From JAJRXK01 sp964593155 (GTDB taxonomy: Bacteria > Krumholzibacteriota > Krumholzibacteriia > JAJRXK01): a stretch of 40,538 nt of DNA. The translations under genes were made by a program, and so were the position numbers. Each line of letters begins with the position of its first letter. Positions within the stretch are counted from its first letter, which is position 1. Below the pieces are notes generated by a model. That model had not been told where the DNA came from and searched no databases. It saw nothing but the letters and a program-made list of their open reading frames with translations. Shown here in pieces: positions 7,366-15,690 of the stretch. The stretch is from positions 1-40,538 of the forward strand of contig CAZQHE010000020.1 of assembly GCA_964593155.1 (NCBI GenBank). The letters are read 5' to 3'.

Positions 7366-8196
7366 TCAGCCTTCCGCGTCGAAATCGGGCAGTGGCTCGG
7401 TGCGGCCGAAGCGGTAGCCGCGCTCCTCGGCCATACGCCGGATCCGCTCGATGCGTTCCGACGACATGGGGTGCGTGCGCAGCCAGGCGAGCGCCGCGTT
7501 TCCCTCGCCGCCCGTCATGCGCTCGAAGAAGTCGGTGGCGCCGCCCACGTGACCGTAGGTGGCGCTCAGGAGGTCCAGCGCGAGGGCATCGGCCGTGCGC
7601 TCGTCGTCGCGCCCCATCTTGCGTTCGAAGCCCTCGGTGCCGATCCGGCTGATCTCTTCGAGACCGGTGGTGCCGCCGAAGATCGCGTTGAGCACCGTGC
7701 CCACGACGACCTGGCGGCCCATGCGTTCGAGGTGATCGCGATGATGGTGGTGGGCGATCTCGTGGCCCAGCACCATGGCGACCTCGTTCTCGCTTCGTGC
7801 GGCGTCGAGCAGGCCCCGGAACACGAGGATCCCGCCACCGGGGACCGCCGCCGCGTTGACGGTGGGGTCGTCGACCACGACCACACGGTAGCGCAGATCG
7901 CGTGCGGGCAGGTGGGTGGCCATGGCGTCGACGATGTTCTGCAGGTGGTCGCGCGCGGCGAGCGACGCGGGATCCCGACCCTGCATCGACTCCACCGAGA
8001 TCAGATCGCCCAGACGCCGCTCCATGTCGTCGGGAATGCGCGTGGCCAGCGCGCCGCCGATCCAGCCCAGCACGAACCACGCGACGACCAGGATCGCGAC
8101 GAACGCACCGGCCAGCAGGGCCATCAGACGCCACGGCGGGGCGTCGGAGATGTTCCGGTTCGGCCCGGGGTCGGAGGGAACGTAGGGCGTGTTCAC
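7366..8196 (-). CDS. M48-family zinc metalloprotease, N-terminal membrane anchor
   Basis: A 276-residue M48 peptidase. One membrane segment (about residues 27-48, LMALLAGAFVAILVVAWFVL) is followed by a periplasmic catalytic domain with the zinc motif HEIAH at 145-149 and a third ligand in DERTAD (Glu199). A Gly-rich segment VPGGGILVFRGLLD precedes the zinc site, as in LoiP/BepA and other M48 envelope proteases. There is no C-terminal TPR region, unlike BepA. I chose GTG at 8196, which overlaps the upstream TGA (GTGA) and has GGAG upstream. A role in envelope protein quality control is inferred from family and membrane placement. Confidence 0.88.
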   Translation of the reverse strand: MNTPYVPSDPGPNRNISDAPPWRLMALLAGAFVAILVVAWFVLGWIGGALATRIPDDMERRLGDLISVESMQGRDPASLAARDHLQNIVDAMATHLPARDLRYRVVVVDDPTVNAAAVPGGGILVFRGLLDAARSENEVAMVLGHEIAHHHHRDHLERMGRQVVVGTVLNAIFGGTTGLEEISRIGTEGFERKMGRDDERTADALALDLLSATYGHVGGATDFFERMTGGEGNAALAWLRTHPMSSERIERIRRMAEERGYRFGRTEPLPDFDAEG

Positions 8197-8660
8197 GATT
8201 CGTACTCCACGGCGGTGGCGTAGGCGAGCGCTTCGACGCTGGTCACCGTCGCGCCGGGTTCGTCCTGGCCGACCATCGAGGTCTCCACGCGCAGGTTCAC
8301 CAGGGTGTCGGCGGTGACGGCTTCGTCGAACAGACGCAGGATCGCCTCGCGGCGCGCGCGGTCGACCAGGGATTCGTAGGCGCGCACGCGGCCGCCGAAG
8401 AACACCTGGATCGCGCCGACCATCGCCTTGAAGGCGTCGACCGACACCACCACGCTCGCGCTCACCAGGTGCGAGCGCGCCACGCGGCGACTCTCGTCCA
8501 GCTCGCGCACGTTGGTCACCGGGATCGGCCGCCGCTCGCGCTCGCGTCGCTCGATCGACGCGTAGTGACGCCGCTCGACGAAGCTTCCCCAGAAGAACCC
8601 CAGCGCCACGAGCAGGATCGGCAGTCCGATCCGCAGCGCCAGGTCCAGCTCGGTCGGCAT
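8193..8660 (-). CDS. Membrane-anchored YbjQ-like (UPF0145) protein
   Basis: A 155-residue protein with an N-terminal membrane segment (LALRIGLPILLVALGFFWGS, about residues 7-26), a short basic linker and a YbjQ-type domain. The repeating features are a strand, an alpha-helical stretch with ESLVDRARREAILRLFDEA, and a final strand pair ending in ALAYATAVEYES. The YbjQ fold is annotated as a putative heavy-metal-binding domain that forms pentamers; the biochemical role is not established. Sequence divergence from the next YbjQ gene is large, so this is an old duplication. It starts 3 bases after that gene and overlaps the M48 gene, implying coupled synthesis of both with the protease. Confidence 0.75.
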   Translation of the reverse strand: MPTELDLALRIGLPILLVALGFFWGSFVERRHYASIERRERERRPIPVTNVRELDESRRVARSHLVSASVVVSVDAFKAMVGAIQVFFGGRVRAYESLVDRARREAILRLFDEAVTADTLVNLRVETSMVGQDEPGATVTSVEALAYATAVEYES

Positions 8661-8663
8661 CGC

Positions 8664-8999
8664 CTACTGCACCTTCACCGCGGTGCCGTACACGTAGAGT
8701 TCGGCCGCGCCCGAGGCGACCGCACTCGTCGCGAAGCGCACGTTCACCACGGCGTTGGCCCCGACCTGCTGGGCCTGCTCGCACATGCGCATCACCGCGT
8801 CGCGGCGGGCTTCCTGCAGGAGTTCGGTGTACTCCTTGAGTTCGCCGCCCACGATGTTGCGCAGGCCGGCCAGGAAGTCCTTGCCGAAGTTCTTGGCCCG
8901 CACGGTGCTGCCGGTGACCACGCCGAAGTGCGCGACGATCGTGCGGCCGGGAATCGTCTCCAGGTTGCTGACCTCGACCGATGGATGGTCCACGAACAC
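8664..8999 (-). CDS. YbjQ/UPF0145-family protein
   Basis: A protein of about 111 residues with the full YbjQ domain: VSNLETIPGRTIVAHFGVV, GSTVRAKNFGKDFLAGLRNIVGG, a long helix with QEARRDAVMRMCEQAQQVGAN, and the final strand ELYVYGTAVKVQ. This matches the usual length of the family. I prefer the GTG at 8999 because GAGAGGG lies just upstream and because the longer frame adds an Arg/Pro-rich stretch unlike any YbjQ. It is soluble and probably a homo-pentamer by family. It heads the minus-strand unit that includes the membrane-anchored paralogue and the M48 protease. Confidence 0.82.
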   Translation of the reverse strand: MFVDHPSVEVSNLETIPGRTIVAHFGVVTGSTVRAKNFGKDFLAGLRNIVGGELKEYTELLQEARRDAVMRMCEQAQQVGANAVVNVRFATSAVASGAAELYVYGTAVKVQ

Positions 9000-9213
9000 G
9001 ATCGACCCTCTCGTTGTGGGAACGCGAACGCGGTCACGGCGGGTACCGTCGATCCCGGGTCCGCGGGGAAGTCTACCGAGGCGCCACGGATTCGGCCACG
9101 GGCGCCGCCGGACGGCTTGACCCACAGGGGCGTGCGGCCCATCCTGATCGCCTCGCCCTCGTCGCGCCGGGCCGCCCGAGCGCCCCCTGAAGCTCTACCC
9201 GACAGGAGCCTCC

Positions 9214-11364
9214 ATGGATCCCGAACGCGCGATCCGGCCCGCCAGGCAGGTCGGCGGCTCGGTCCTCGCGGCCCTCTTGTTCGCCGTGATCACGACACCT
9301 GCCAGTGGGAGTGGAATGCAGTACCCCGAGACCCGGAAGGTCGACGTCGTCGACGACTACCACGGCACGAAGGTGGCCGATCCCTACCGTTGGCTCGAGG
9401 ACCAGGACAGCGACGAGACCGCGGCCTGGGTCGAGGCACAGAACCAGGTCACCTTCGGCTATCTCGAGTCCCTCCCGACCCGCGAACCACTGCGCGAACG
9501 TCTGACCGAGCTGTGGAACCACGAGCGCTACGGCACGCCGTGGCGCGTGGCCGATCGTCTGTTCTGGTTCCGGAACGACGGTCTGCAGAACCAGAGCGTG
9601 CTGTACGTGCAGGACGACGGCGGCGAACCGCGAGTGCTCATCGACCCGAACACGCTGAGCGAGGACGGCACCGTTGCCCTCGGCGGACTCGAGATCAGCG
9701 ACGACGGCCGGTACATGGCCTACTCGCTGAGCGTGAGCGGTAGTGACTGGCGCACCTGGCACGTGCGCGACGTCGACACGGGCGAGGACCTCGACGACAT
9801 CGTCGAGTGGAGCAAGTTCAGCGGGGCGAGCTGGGCGCCGGACGCGAGCGGCTTCTACTACAGTCGTTACGACGAGCCGGCCGAGGGCGACGAGTTCGAG
9901 CAGGCCAACTACTACCAGAAGGTGTGGTTCCACCGGCTCGGTACGCCCCAGGGCGAGGACGAACTCGTCTACGAGCGGCCCGACCAGAAGGAGTGGGGCT
10001 TCGGTTCCGAGGTCACCGAGGACGGCCGTTACCTGATCCTGTCGGTGTGGAAGGGCACGAGCCAGAAGAACGGAGTGTTCTACCGCGAACTGTCCGAGGG
10101 TTCCGAGGTCGTCGAGCTGCTGCCGGACTTCGACGCCGACTACACCTTCGTGGGCAACGACGGTCCGGTGTTCTACTTCCGCACCGACCTCGACGCGCCG
10201 CGGGGACGACTGATCGCCATCGACACGCGCGAGCCTGCCCGCCGGAACTGGAGGACCGTGATCCCCCAGTCCGAGGACGTGCTGCAGAGCGCCAGCCTGA
10301 CCGCCGAAATGCTCGTGACCAACGTCATGCACGACGCCTACGACAAGGTCGTGCTGCACGAGCTCGACGGGACGGTGGTCCGGGAGGTCGAGTTGCCGTC
10401 CCTCGGCAGCGTGAGCGGATTCGGTGGTCGCCGCGACGCGACGGAGACCTACTACGCGTTCACGTCGTTCCTCCATCCCACGGTCGTCTACCGTTACGAC
10501 TTCGTCACGGGGCGGAGCGAACTCTTCCGCGAGCCGGACATCGCCTTCGACTTCGCTGACTACACCACCGAGCAGGTCTTCTATCGCAGCAAGGACGGAA
10601 CGCGGGTTCCCATGTTCCTGGTCCACCGCAAGGACCTGGAGCTCGACGGCGACAACCCGACACTGCTGTACGGCTACGGCGGCTTCAACATCTCGCTCAC
10701 GCCGGGCTTCGCGGTGTCACGGTTGGTGTGGCTGGAGATGGGCGGCGTGTTCGCCATGGCGAATCTGCGCGGCGGTGGCGAGTACGGCGAGGAGTGGCAC
10801 CAGGCCGGAACGCTTCACGACAAGCAGAACGTGTTCGACGACTTCGTCGCGGCCGCGGAGTGGTTGGTCGACCGGGGCTACACCCGGCCGGAGAAGCTGG
10901 CCTGCCAGGGAGGCAGCAACGGGGGGCTGCTCGTGGGCGCGGTCGTGAACCAGCGGCCCGAACTGTGGGGAGCGGCCCTGCCCGCGGTGGGCGTGATGGA
11001 CATGCTGCGCTTCCACCGCTTCACCATCGGCTGGGCCTGGGTGAGCGACTACGGCAGCAGCGACGACCCCGAGGAGTTCGAGACGCTCCACGCCTACTCG
11101 CCGTATCACAACCTGGTGCCGCAGGAGTACCCGGCGGTGATGGTGACCACGGCCGACCACGACGATCGCGTGGTCCCCGGGCACAGCTTCAAGTACGCCG
11201 CGCGGCTGCAGGAGGTGCAGCGCGGGCATGCTCCGACAGTGATCCGGATCGAGACCAAAGCCGGACACGGGGCCGGCAAGCCCACGGCGAAGGTGATCGA
11301 GGAGCTGGCGGACCGGTACGCCTTCCTGATCGACAATCTGGACATGCCGGCGCCGAGCTTCTAA
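9214..11364 (+). CDS. Secreted prolyl oligopeptidase (S9A)
   Basis: A 716-residue serine peptidase that cleaves short peptides after proline. It has an N-terminal signal peptide (hydrophobic stretch at about residues 15-32). The N-terminal hook YPETRKVDVVDDYHGTKVADPYRWLED is characteristic of the S9A subfamily. A seven-bladed propeller covers about residues 80-435. The catalytic domain has LRGGGEYGEEWHQAG, the nucleophile in GGSNGG (Ser568), the acid in DHDDRVVPGHS (Asp650) and the His in KAGHGAGK (His685). All triad residues are present and length is typical. It acts in the periplasm or outside the cell. It diverges from the YbjQ operon across a 214-base gap. TTGACC near 9117 is a possible -35, but the -10 is poor. 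GACAGGAG precedes the ATG. Confidence 0.95.
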   Translation: MDPERAIRPARQVGGSVLAALLFAVITTPASGSGMQYPETRKVDVVDDYHGTKVADPYRWLEDQDSDETAAWVEAQNQVTFGYLESLPTREPLRERLTELWNHERYGTPWRVADRLFWFRNDGLQNQSVLYVQDDGGEPRVLIDPNTLSEDGTVALGGLEISDDGRYMAYSLSVSGSDWRTWHVRDVDTGEDLDDIVEWSKFSGASWAPDASGFYYSRYDEPAEGDEFEQANYYQKVWFHRLGTPQGEDELVYERPDQKEWGFGSEVTEDGRYLILSVWKGTSQKNGVFYRELSEGSEVVELLPDFDADYTFVGNDGPVFYFRTDLDAPRGRLIAIDTREPARRNWRTVIPQSEDVLQSASLTAEMLVTNVMHDAYDKVVLHELDGTVVREVELPSLGSVSGFGGRRDATETYYAFTSFLHPTVVYRYDFVTGRSELFREPDIAFDFADYTTEQVFYRSKDGTRVPMFLVHRKDLELDGDNPTLLYGYGGFNISLTPGFAVSRLVWLEMGGVFAMANLRGGGEYGEEWHQAGTLHDKQNVFDDFVAAAEWLVDRGYTRPEKLACQGGSNGGLLVGAVVNQRPELWGAALPAVGVMDMLRFHRFTIGWAWVSDYGSSDDPEEFETLHAYSPYHNLVPQEYPAVMVTTADHDDRVVPGHSFKYAARLQEVQRGHAPTVIRIETKAGHGAGKPTAKVIEELADRYAFLIDNLDMPAPSF

Positions 11365-11390
11365 CTTCTGGCGCACGATTTGCGGGATCC

Positions 11391-11428
11391 CGGGCCCTGG
11401 TCGCCACCGCGGTCAGGGCCCGTCTTCT
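11391..11428 (+). terminator. Intrinsic terminator after the prolyl oligopeptidase gene
   Basis: cgggccctg (11391-11399) pairs with cagggcccg (11414-11422) around a 14-base loop and is followed by tcttct. It begins 27 bases after the stop codon at 11364. Confidence 0.65.
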
Positions 11429-11587
11429 CGACTGCCCCCGGCGAGGACCGCACGCCCCGCCGAGACACGGCCGCTTCCCCCGGCGCTCGTGACCGCTCGA
11501 TCCCGGCGTTCATCCGTATCCGGCCCGGCGACGAAAGGACCCGTCGTCGCGACCGTCCACAAGCTTTCGCTCGGGGGAATCCGATCG

Positions 11588-12568
11588 ATGACCACCGTGA
11601 GCACCGTTTCCAGGCCCGAACCCCCCCGCCCCGCGCGATCGCGTCGCGAATTCATGCGCAACGCGATCGCCCTGTTCCGGCACTTCGGGGTGCAGCTGCG
11701 CCGTGGCCGCAAGCGCGAGACCATCCAGTGGATGCGCAGCCTGCCCTTCCTGCTGATGCACGCCACGCCGCTGCTGATCTTCGTCGTGGGCTTCAGCCCG
11801 GTGGCGGCCTGGACGGCCTTCGGCTTCTGGCTCGTGCGCATGTTCGCGATCACGGGCTTCTACCACCGCTACTTCTCGCATCGGGCCTTCAAGACCTCAC
11901 GCGTCATGCAGGCGATCATGGCCTTCTGGGGTGGAACGGCCGTGCAGAAGGGCGCGCTGTGGTGGGCGGCCCATCATCGGGACCACCACCGCCACAGCGA
12001 CGCGCCCGAGGACGTCCACTCGCCGGTGCGGCACGGGTTCTGGTGGAGCCACGTGGGATGGGTGCTGAGCGGTCCGTTCAAGCCGACGGCCATGCACAAG
12101 GTGAAGGAGCTCGCGCGTTATCCCGAGCTGCGTTTCCTCGACCGCTTCCACGTGCTGCCGGCGATCGTGGCCGGGGCGGCGATGTTCGGTCTGGGCGTGC
12201 TGCTGGAGCGTGTGGCGCCGTCGCTGGGGACCAGCGGCGGGCAGATGCTGGTGTGGGGCTTCTTCGTGTCGACGTTGGTGCTCTACCACACCACCTACAC
12301 GATCAACTCGCTCACCCACAAGTTCGGCACCCGCCGCTACGCCACGAAGGACGACAGCCGCAACCACTGGCTGTTCGCGCTGATCACGCTCGGGGAGGGA
12401 TGGCACAACAACCATCACCACTACCCGTCGAGCGCCCGCATGGGCTTCTTCTGGTACGAGTACGACCCGACGTACTGGGGTCTGTGGATCATGAGCAAGC
12501 TCGGCCTGATCTGGGACCTGCGGCCGGTGCCCGCCCACGTCCTCGAGACCGACGACGGCTCGCGCTAG
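11588..12568 (+). CDS. Acyl-CoA/acyl-lipid delta-9-type fatty acid desaturase
   Basis: A 326-residue di-iron membrane desaturase. All three histidine boxes are intact: HRYFSH at residues 93-98, HHRDHH beginning at 129, and HNNHHH at 273-278. Two hydrophobic hairpins (about residues 42-85 and 185-235) are placed as in stearoyl-CoA-desaturase relatives. It introduces a double bond into a long acyl chain using oxygen and reduced electron carriers, so it points to an aerobic lifestyle and control of membrane fluidity. I chose ATG at 11588 because GGGGGAA precedes it and the longer frame adds only a low-complexity, non-conserved N-terminus. Its stop codon overlaps the stop of the minus-strand gene that follows. 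Confidence 0.92.
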   Translation: MTTVSTVSRPEPPRPARSRREFMRNAIALFRHFGVQLRRGRKRETIQWMRSLPFLLMHATPLLIFVVGFSPVAAWTAFGFWLVRMFAITGFYHRYFSHRAFKTSRVMQAIMAFWGGTAVQKGALWWAAHHRDHHRHSDAPEDVHSPVRHGFWWSHVGWVLSGPFKPTAMHKVKELARYPELRFLDRFHVLPAIVAGAAMFGLGVLLERVAPSLGTSGGQMLVWGFFVSTLVLYHTTYTINSLTHKFGTRRYATKDDSRNHWLFALITLGEGWHNNHHHYPSSARMGFFWYEYDPTYWGLWIMSKLGLIWDLRPVPAHVLETDDGSR

Positions 12569-14046
12569 TCGCTCCAGGTGGCCGGTGCCGGAACCTCTCC
12601 GGTGCCGGCCATGACCGCGTGCAGACCGACCGGCGCGTCGCGCCACCAGGTGTCGGCCGTCTCGGGCCAGGTTCCCGCGCTCGCCGTCCAGAATGCACGT
12701 GACCACGGCTCGAGCCTGAGAGTCGAGCGTCCCCAGTTGCGACGCGGCACTCCGAGATGGACCAGGGGGCCGAGCCACGAGGCCTCGGCCATCGCGCCGC
12801 TGATCCGCGCTTCCACCGGCACCGGAGGCCAGGGCAGATCGACGACCACGCCGTCCGCACGGGGTTCGGCTGCGAGGTCGACGCGGAAGACACGGTCGTG
12901 GCCGTCGCGCACGGTGTCGATCTCCTCGAGAGCCCACGGCACGACGGGCGCGGTGGTGAGCACGGTCAGGTCGACGAAGTCGACGGCGTCGCTGCCGCGG
13001 ACGGCGATCCACGCCCGCGGGCGGCCGCCGAAGAGGATCTTCGCGAGCCGCGTGCCCAGGCCGTCGACGGTCGCCGGCTCGGCGTCGGCGAGGTCCGGGC
13101 CGACGACGGAGCCACCGTCGAGCGCGAAGAGTTCGAAGGATCCCTTCCCGCGGTGGACGAGCGCGCGGTCGGCGGTGGTGACGACCACCCCGCCGCCGTT
13201 CACGTTGAACCAGGTGGCCCAGCGCTCGCGCGTCGGCCGCGGCTCCTGTGCGAGGATCGTGGCCAGCGGATCGCGTGCGGCGATCGGGGTGTCGACGACG
13301 CGGCCGCGGCCGTCGGCCCTCGGTTCCCACCAGAGCATCGGCACGCGCAGTCCCGCCACGGGTCCGTCGTCGCCGGGTCCGAAGGGAGGAACGAGGCTGC
13401 GCCGCGGGGACCGGACGATCCCGAAGAGCAGGACGTGGACGCCGGCCCGCGCGTGCAGGGCCTCGATCCGGTCCGCGAGGTCGGTGTCGATCCAGCGGAG
13501 GCCATCGTTCCTGGCGGCGCCGGGCGCGGGAGGAGCGTCGTCGGCGAAGGGATCGACGAGCAGGGCATGCACCCCGCCGTCGGCCGGAGGCGCGAATTGC
13601 GTGAGATCTCGTCGGACGAGGGTGACATCGGCGCCCAGGGCCCGGGCGGCCTCGGGCTCGGAGCGCAGGGTGGGGGCGATGCCGTGCACGGTGAATCCGC
13701 GTCCCGAGCGCTCCCACGCCACGGCCGGGTTTCGTGGTCGGCGTGTCTGCTCCAGCGCGGGGCGTCCGTCGAGCACGGCGAGGGCGCCGGCGGTGCCCGT
13801 CCCGGAGGCCAGAGCGTCGGTCCAGCGGACCGCGTTGCCGGCGGCAGCCGCCAGGGCCGGAAGCACTGCACGATCGACGTCGCCGGGTCTCAGACCGACC
13901 ACGCCGATGGCCACCAGCGTGTCGTCGGCTGCGAACCGTTCGGCGGCGGAGCCGTCATTGTCGCGACAACCGGCGAACAGCAGCAGCAGGGCGAGCAGCG
14001 GGGCGATGCGCCCCCGTGTGCGCGACGTCAATGCGCTTCGTTCCAC
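12565..14046 (-). CDS. Degenerate sulfatase-like lipoprotein
   Basis: A 493-residue lipoprotein with lipobox LLFAGC (Cys27). The mature start LVAIGVVGLRPGDVD, then LPALAAAAGNAVRWTDALAS, then LAVLDGRPALEQ, follows the order of sulfatase/alkaline-phosphatase-superfamily proteins. Later GLRVPMLWWEP and GRVVDTPIAARDPLATILAQ match the sulfatase pattern for the second half of that domain. However, the metal-binding Asp pair at the start is absent and the formylglycine motif C/S-x-P-x-R is replaced by SGTGTAGALAV, so I expect no sulfatase activity. The final 150 residues form a separate beta-rich part. The start is GTG at 14046, overlapping the DUF1684 gene by 19 bases; a TTG at 14034 is an alternative. 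Confidence 0.7.
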   Translation of the reverse strand: MERSALTSRTRGRIAPLLALLLLFAGCRDNDGSAAERFAADDTLVAIGVVGLRPGDVDRAVLPALAAAAGNAVRWTDALASGTGTAGALAVLDGRPALEQTRRPRNPAVAWERSGRGFTVHGIAPTLRSEPEAARALGADVTLVRRDLTQFAPPADGGVHALLVDPFADDAPPAPGAARNDGLRWIDTDLADRIEALHARAGVHVLLFGIVRSPRRSLVPPFGPGDDGPVAGLRVPMLWWEPRADGRGRVVDTPIAARDPLATILAQEPRPTRERWATWFNVNGGGVVVTTADRALVHRGKGSFELFALDGGSVVGPDLADAEPATVDGLGTRLAKILFGGRPRAWIAVRGSDAVDFVDLTVLTTAPVVPWALEEIDTVRDGHDRVFRVDLAAEPRADGVVVDLPWPPVPVEARISGAMAEASWLGPLVHLGVPRRNWGRSTLRLEPWSRAFWTASAGTWPETADTWWRDAPVGLHAVMAGTGEVPAPATWSD

Positions 14047-14936
14047 GACTTCTCACCCGCGAGGACGGCCACGTCGAGCACGTTGCCCGCCGGCGGCAGC
14101 GGACACGTCGAGTAGGCCGTGAACGCACACGGCGGATTGTAGGACTGGTTGAAGTCGAGGACGGTCCGTCCGTCGGGACCGGGTGGATCGAAGTACAGGA
14201 AGCGACCGCCCCCGTACGACTCGACGCCGTTGGAGGCGTCTCCGTAGATGAACGCCCACTTCTCGTCGCCGTAGCCGGTCGGCTCGAGCCGCAGGGTGTG
14301 TCCGCGGAGCTCGAACTCGAGCACGCCTCGACACTCGACACCGGAGCCGCCTCCGAGGACGTCGGGCACGAAGAGTTCGTGGGGCTCTTCGTGGGGCATC
14401 CAGTGCGCCTCGACGCGGTAGGCCGGGTCGTAGTCCCACCGCTCGATGCCGTCGAAGTCCTCCAGCAACGGCGCCTCGCGATCCTTCACGCGCAGGTAGG
14501 GGCGGTCGTTGCGTTCGATCACGTAGAACAGCAGGGGGCCGACCTCGACGACCGTGGGCGAGCCGGTGGTGTCCGACTCCAGGCGCACGGCGTCGATCGG
14601 CTGGCCGTCGACACGGGCATCGACACCGACCGCCGGATCGAAGCGGACCCGGCCCTCGTCGACGAACAGGGTTCCCACGCGGTCGGGGTGGCGCGCGGGG
14701 AGTTCGAGGTCGGCCGCGGCATCGCTGCCCAGCGTGAGTTCGGGACGGTTCAGGACGAAGAGACCGATCAACGACAGCCAGCCGTCGTCGCGTGTGAGCG
14801 AGGACAGACGGCGCTCGACGAAGGTCTCGGTCTCGGCGTGGCCGGGGGTGTCCTGCGCGGACGCGGGGGCGACGGTGGCCGGGACCACGAACGCGAGGGT
14901 GAGGAGCAACGGGAGTCTCGGTGGGACGCAGATCAT
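14028..14936 (-). CDS. Exported DUF1684-family protein
   Basis: A 302-residue protein with a Sec signal peptide (LPLLLTLAFVVPATVAPASAQ). The C-terminal half carries the DUF1684 signature: YGGGRFLYFDPPG, then VLDFNQSYNPPCAFTAYSTC, then PLPPAGNVLDVAVLAGEKSW. The first half has FVERRLSSLTRDDGWLSLIGLF, also typical of the family. The function of DUF1684 is not known; a conserved Asn, Pro and two Cys cluster in the signature segment. I use the ATG at 14936, which places the signal peptide at the N-terminus; the longer frame begins with an unlikely Gly/Ala stretch. It sits between an unknown exported protein and the sulfatase-like lipoprotein in a minus-strand envelope gene set. Confidence 0.85.
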   Translation of the reverse strand: MICVPPRLPLLLTLAFVVPATVAPASAQDTPGHAETETFVERRLSSLTRDDGWLSLIGLFVLNRPELTLGSDAAADLELPARHPDRVGTLFVDEGRVRFDPAVGVDARVDGQPIDAVRLESDTTGSPTVVEVGPLLFYVIERNDRPYLRVKDREAPLLEDFDGIERWDYDPAYRVEAHWMPHEEPHELFVPDVLGGGSGVECRGVLEFELRGHTLRLEPTGYGDEKWAFIYGDASNGVESYGGGRFLYFDPPGPDGRTVLDFNQSYNPPCAFTAYSTCPLPPAGNVLDVAVLAGEKSWNEAH

Positions 14937-14996
14937 TCCCGCATCATAGCCGCCGGCGCGGGCCGGGACCAGGCCGGGCACGACGTGCGGTGGTGA

Positions 14997-15659
14997 TCAG
15001 GGGTTGTAGACCTCGGTCTCGCGGCGCTGGACGACCTGGAAGTTCAGCCGTAGCTGCATCGTGAAGTCGTCGGGAGGGTCGTCGACGGTGCGCTCGTTCT
15101 GCCAGCGTGCACTCACCGACAGCACCCGATCGGTCGTGATGTCACCAGTGGAGTCGTACTCGGCGAAGGCGGCACCGGTCAGTCGGTTCAGCTCGGCCGT
15201 TCCCCGCGCCTGCAGTTCGAGCATGAACTCGTCGGGGTAGGTCGTGCCGCCGCCGGCGAAGACGATGGCGCTTCGGCCCACGCGGTTGTCGGGGATCGTC
15301 GGCTTCGAGATCAGCAGGAACTGCTCGGCCCCGGGCTCGCCGGCCCAGATCTGCAGGTCCCGCTCGGTGTCGAAGCCCTCGTTGCGGACGAAACGTGCCG
15401 CCGTGCCCACCCAGAGAAGCGTGTCGGGATCGGCGCCCTGGCCCTCGATGTCCTCGAGCGCGGCGAGGATCGCTCCCGACAGATCCTGTGTGACAGCCAC
15501 GGTGTCGGCGGGCGCGGTGTTGCCCGACACGTCGATGTCGAAGACCACGGGGAAGTTCACCACCGTGTCGATCGAACGGTCGACGGTGGTGCACGAATCC
15601 GCGCGCAGCAGCAGGCTCAGCGACAGCGCGGCGAGGATCACGAGAGGCTTGCGCGACAT
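14997..15659 (-). CDS. Exported protein of unknown function, possible lipoprotein
   Basis: A 220-residue protein. The N-terminus MSRKPLVILAALSLSLLL is a signal sequence; RADSC follows with Cys23 in a poor lipobox, so lipidation is possible but not certain. The rest is rich in beta strands and Asp/Thr, with VVFDIDVSGNTAPADTVAV and a C-terminal strand LRLNFQVVQRRETEVYNP. I do not recognise the family. It is encoded 31 bases after the barrel protein on the same strand, and the gene order suggests that the two envelope proteins are co-expressed. The ATG at 15659 is preferred to the longer frame because it places the signal peptide at the start. Confidence 0.75.
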   Translation of the reverse strand: MSRKPLVILAALSLSLLLRADSCTTVDRSIDTVVNFPVVFDIDVSGNTAPADTVAVTQDLSGAILAALEDIEGQGADPDTLLWVGTAARFVRNEGFDTERDLQIWAGEPGAEQFLLISKPTIPDNRVGRSAIVFAGGGTTYPDEFMLELQARGTAELNRLTGAAFAEYDSTGDITTDRVLSVSARWQNERTVDDPPDDFTMQLRLNFQVVQRRETEVYNP

Positions 15660-15690
15660 GGTTCCGTTCGCTCCGGCGAAGGACACGGGA

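Noticed and set aside
9073..10626. Minus-strand frame of 517 codons opposite the prolyl oligopeptidase
   Set aside because: Antisense shadow; the plus strand has a complete S9A catalytic triad.
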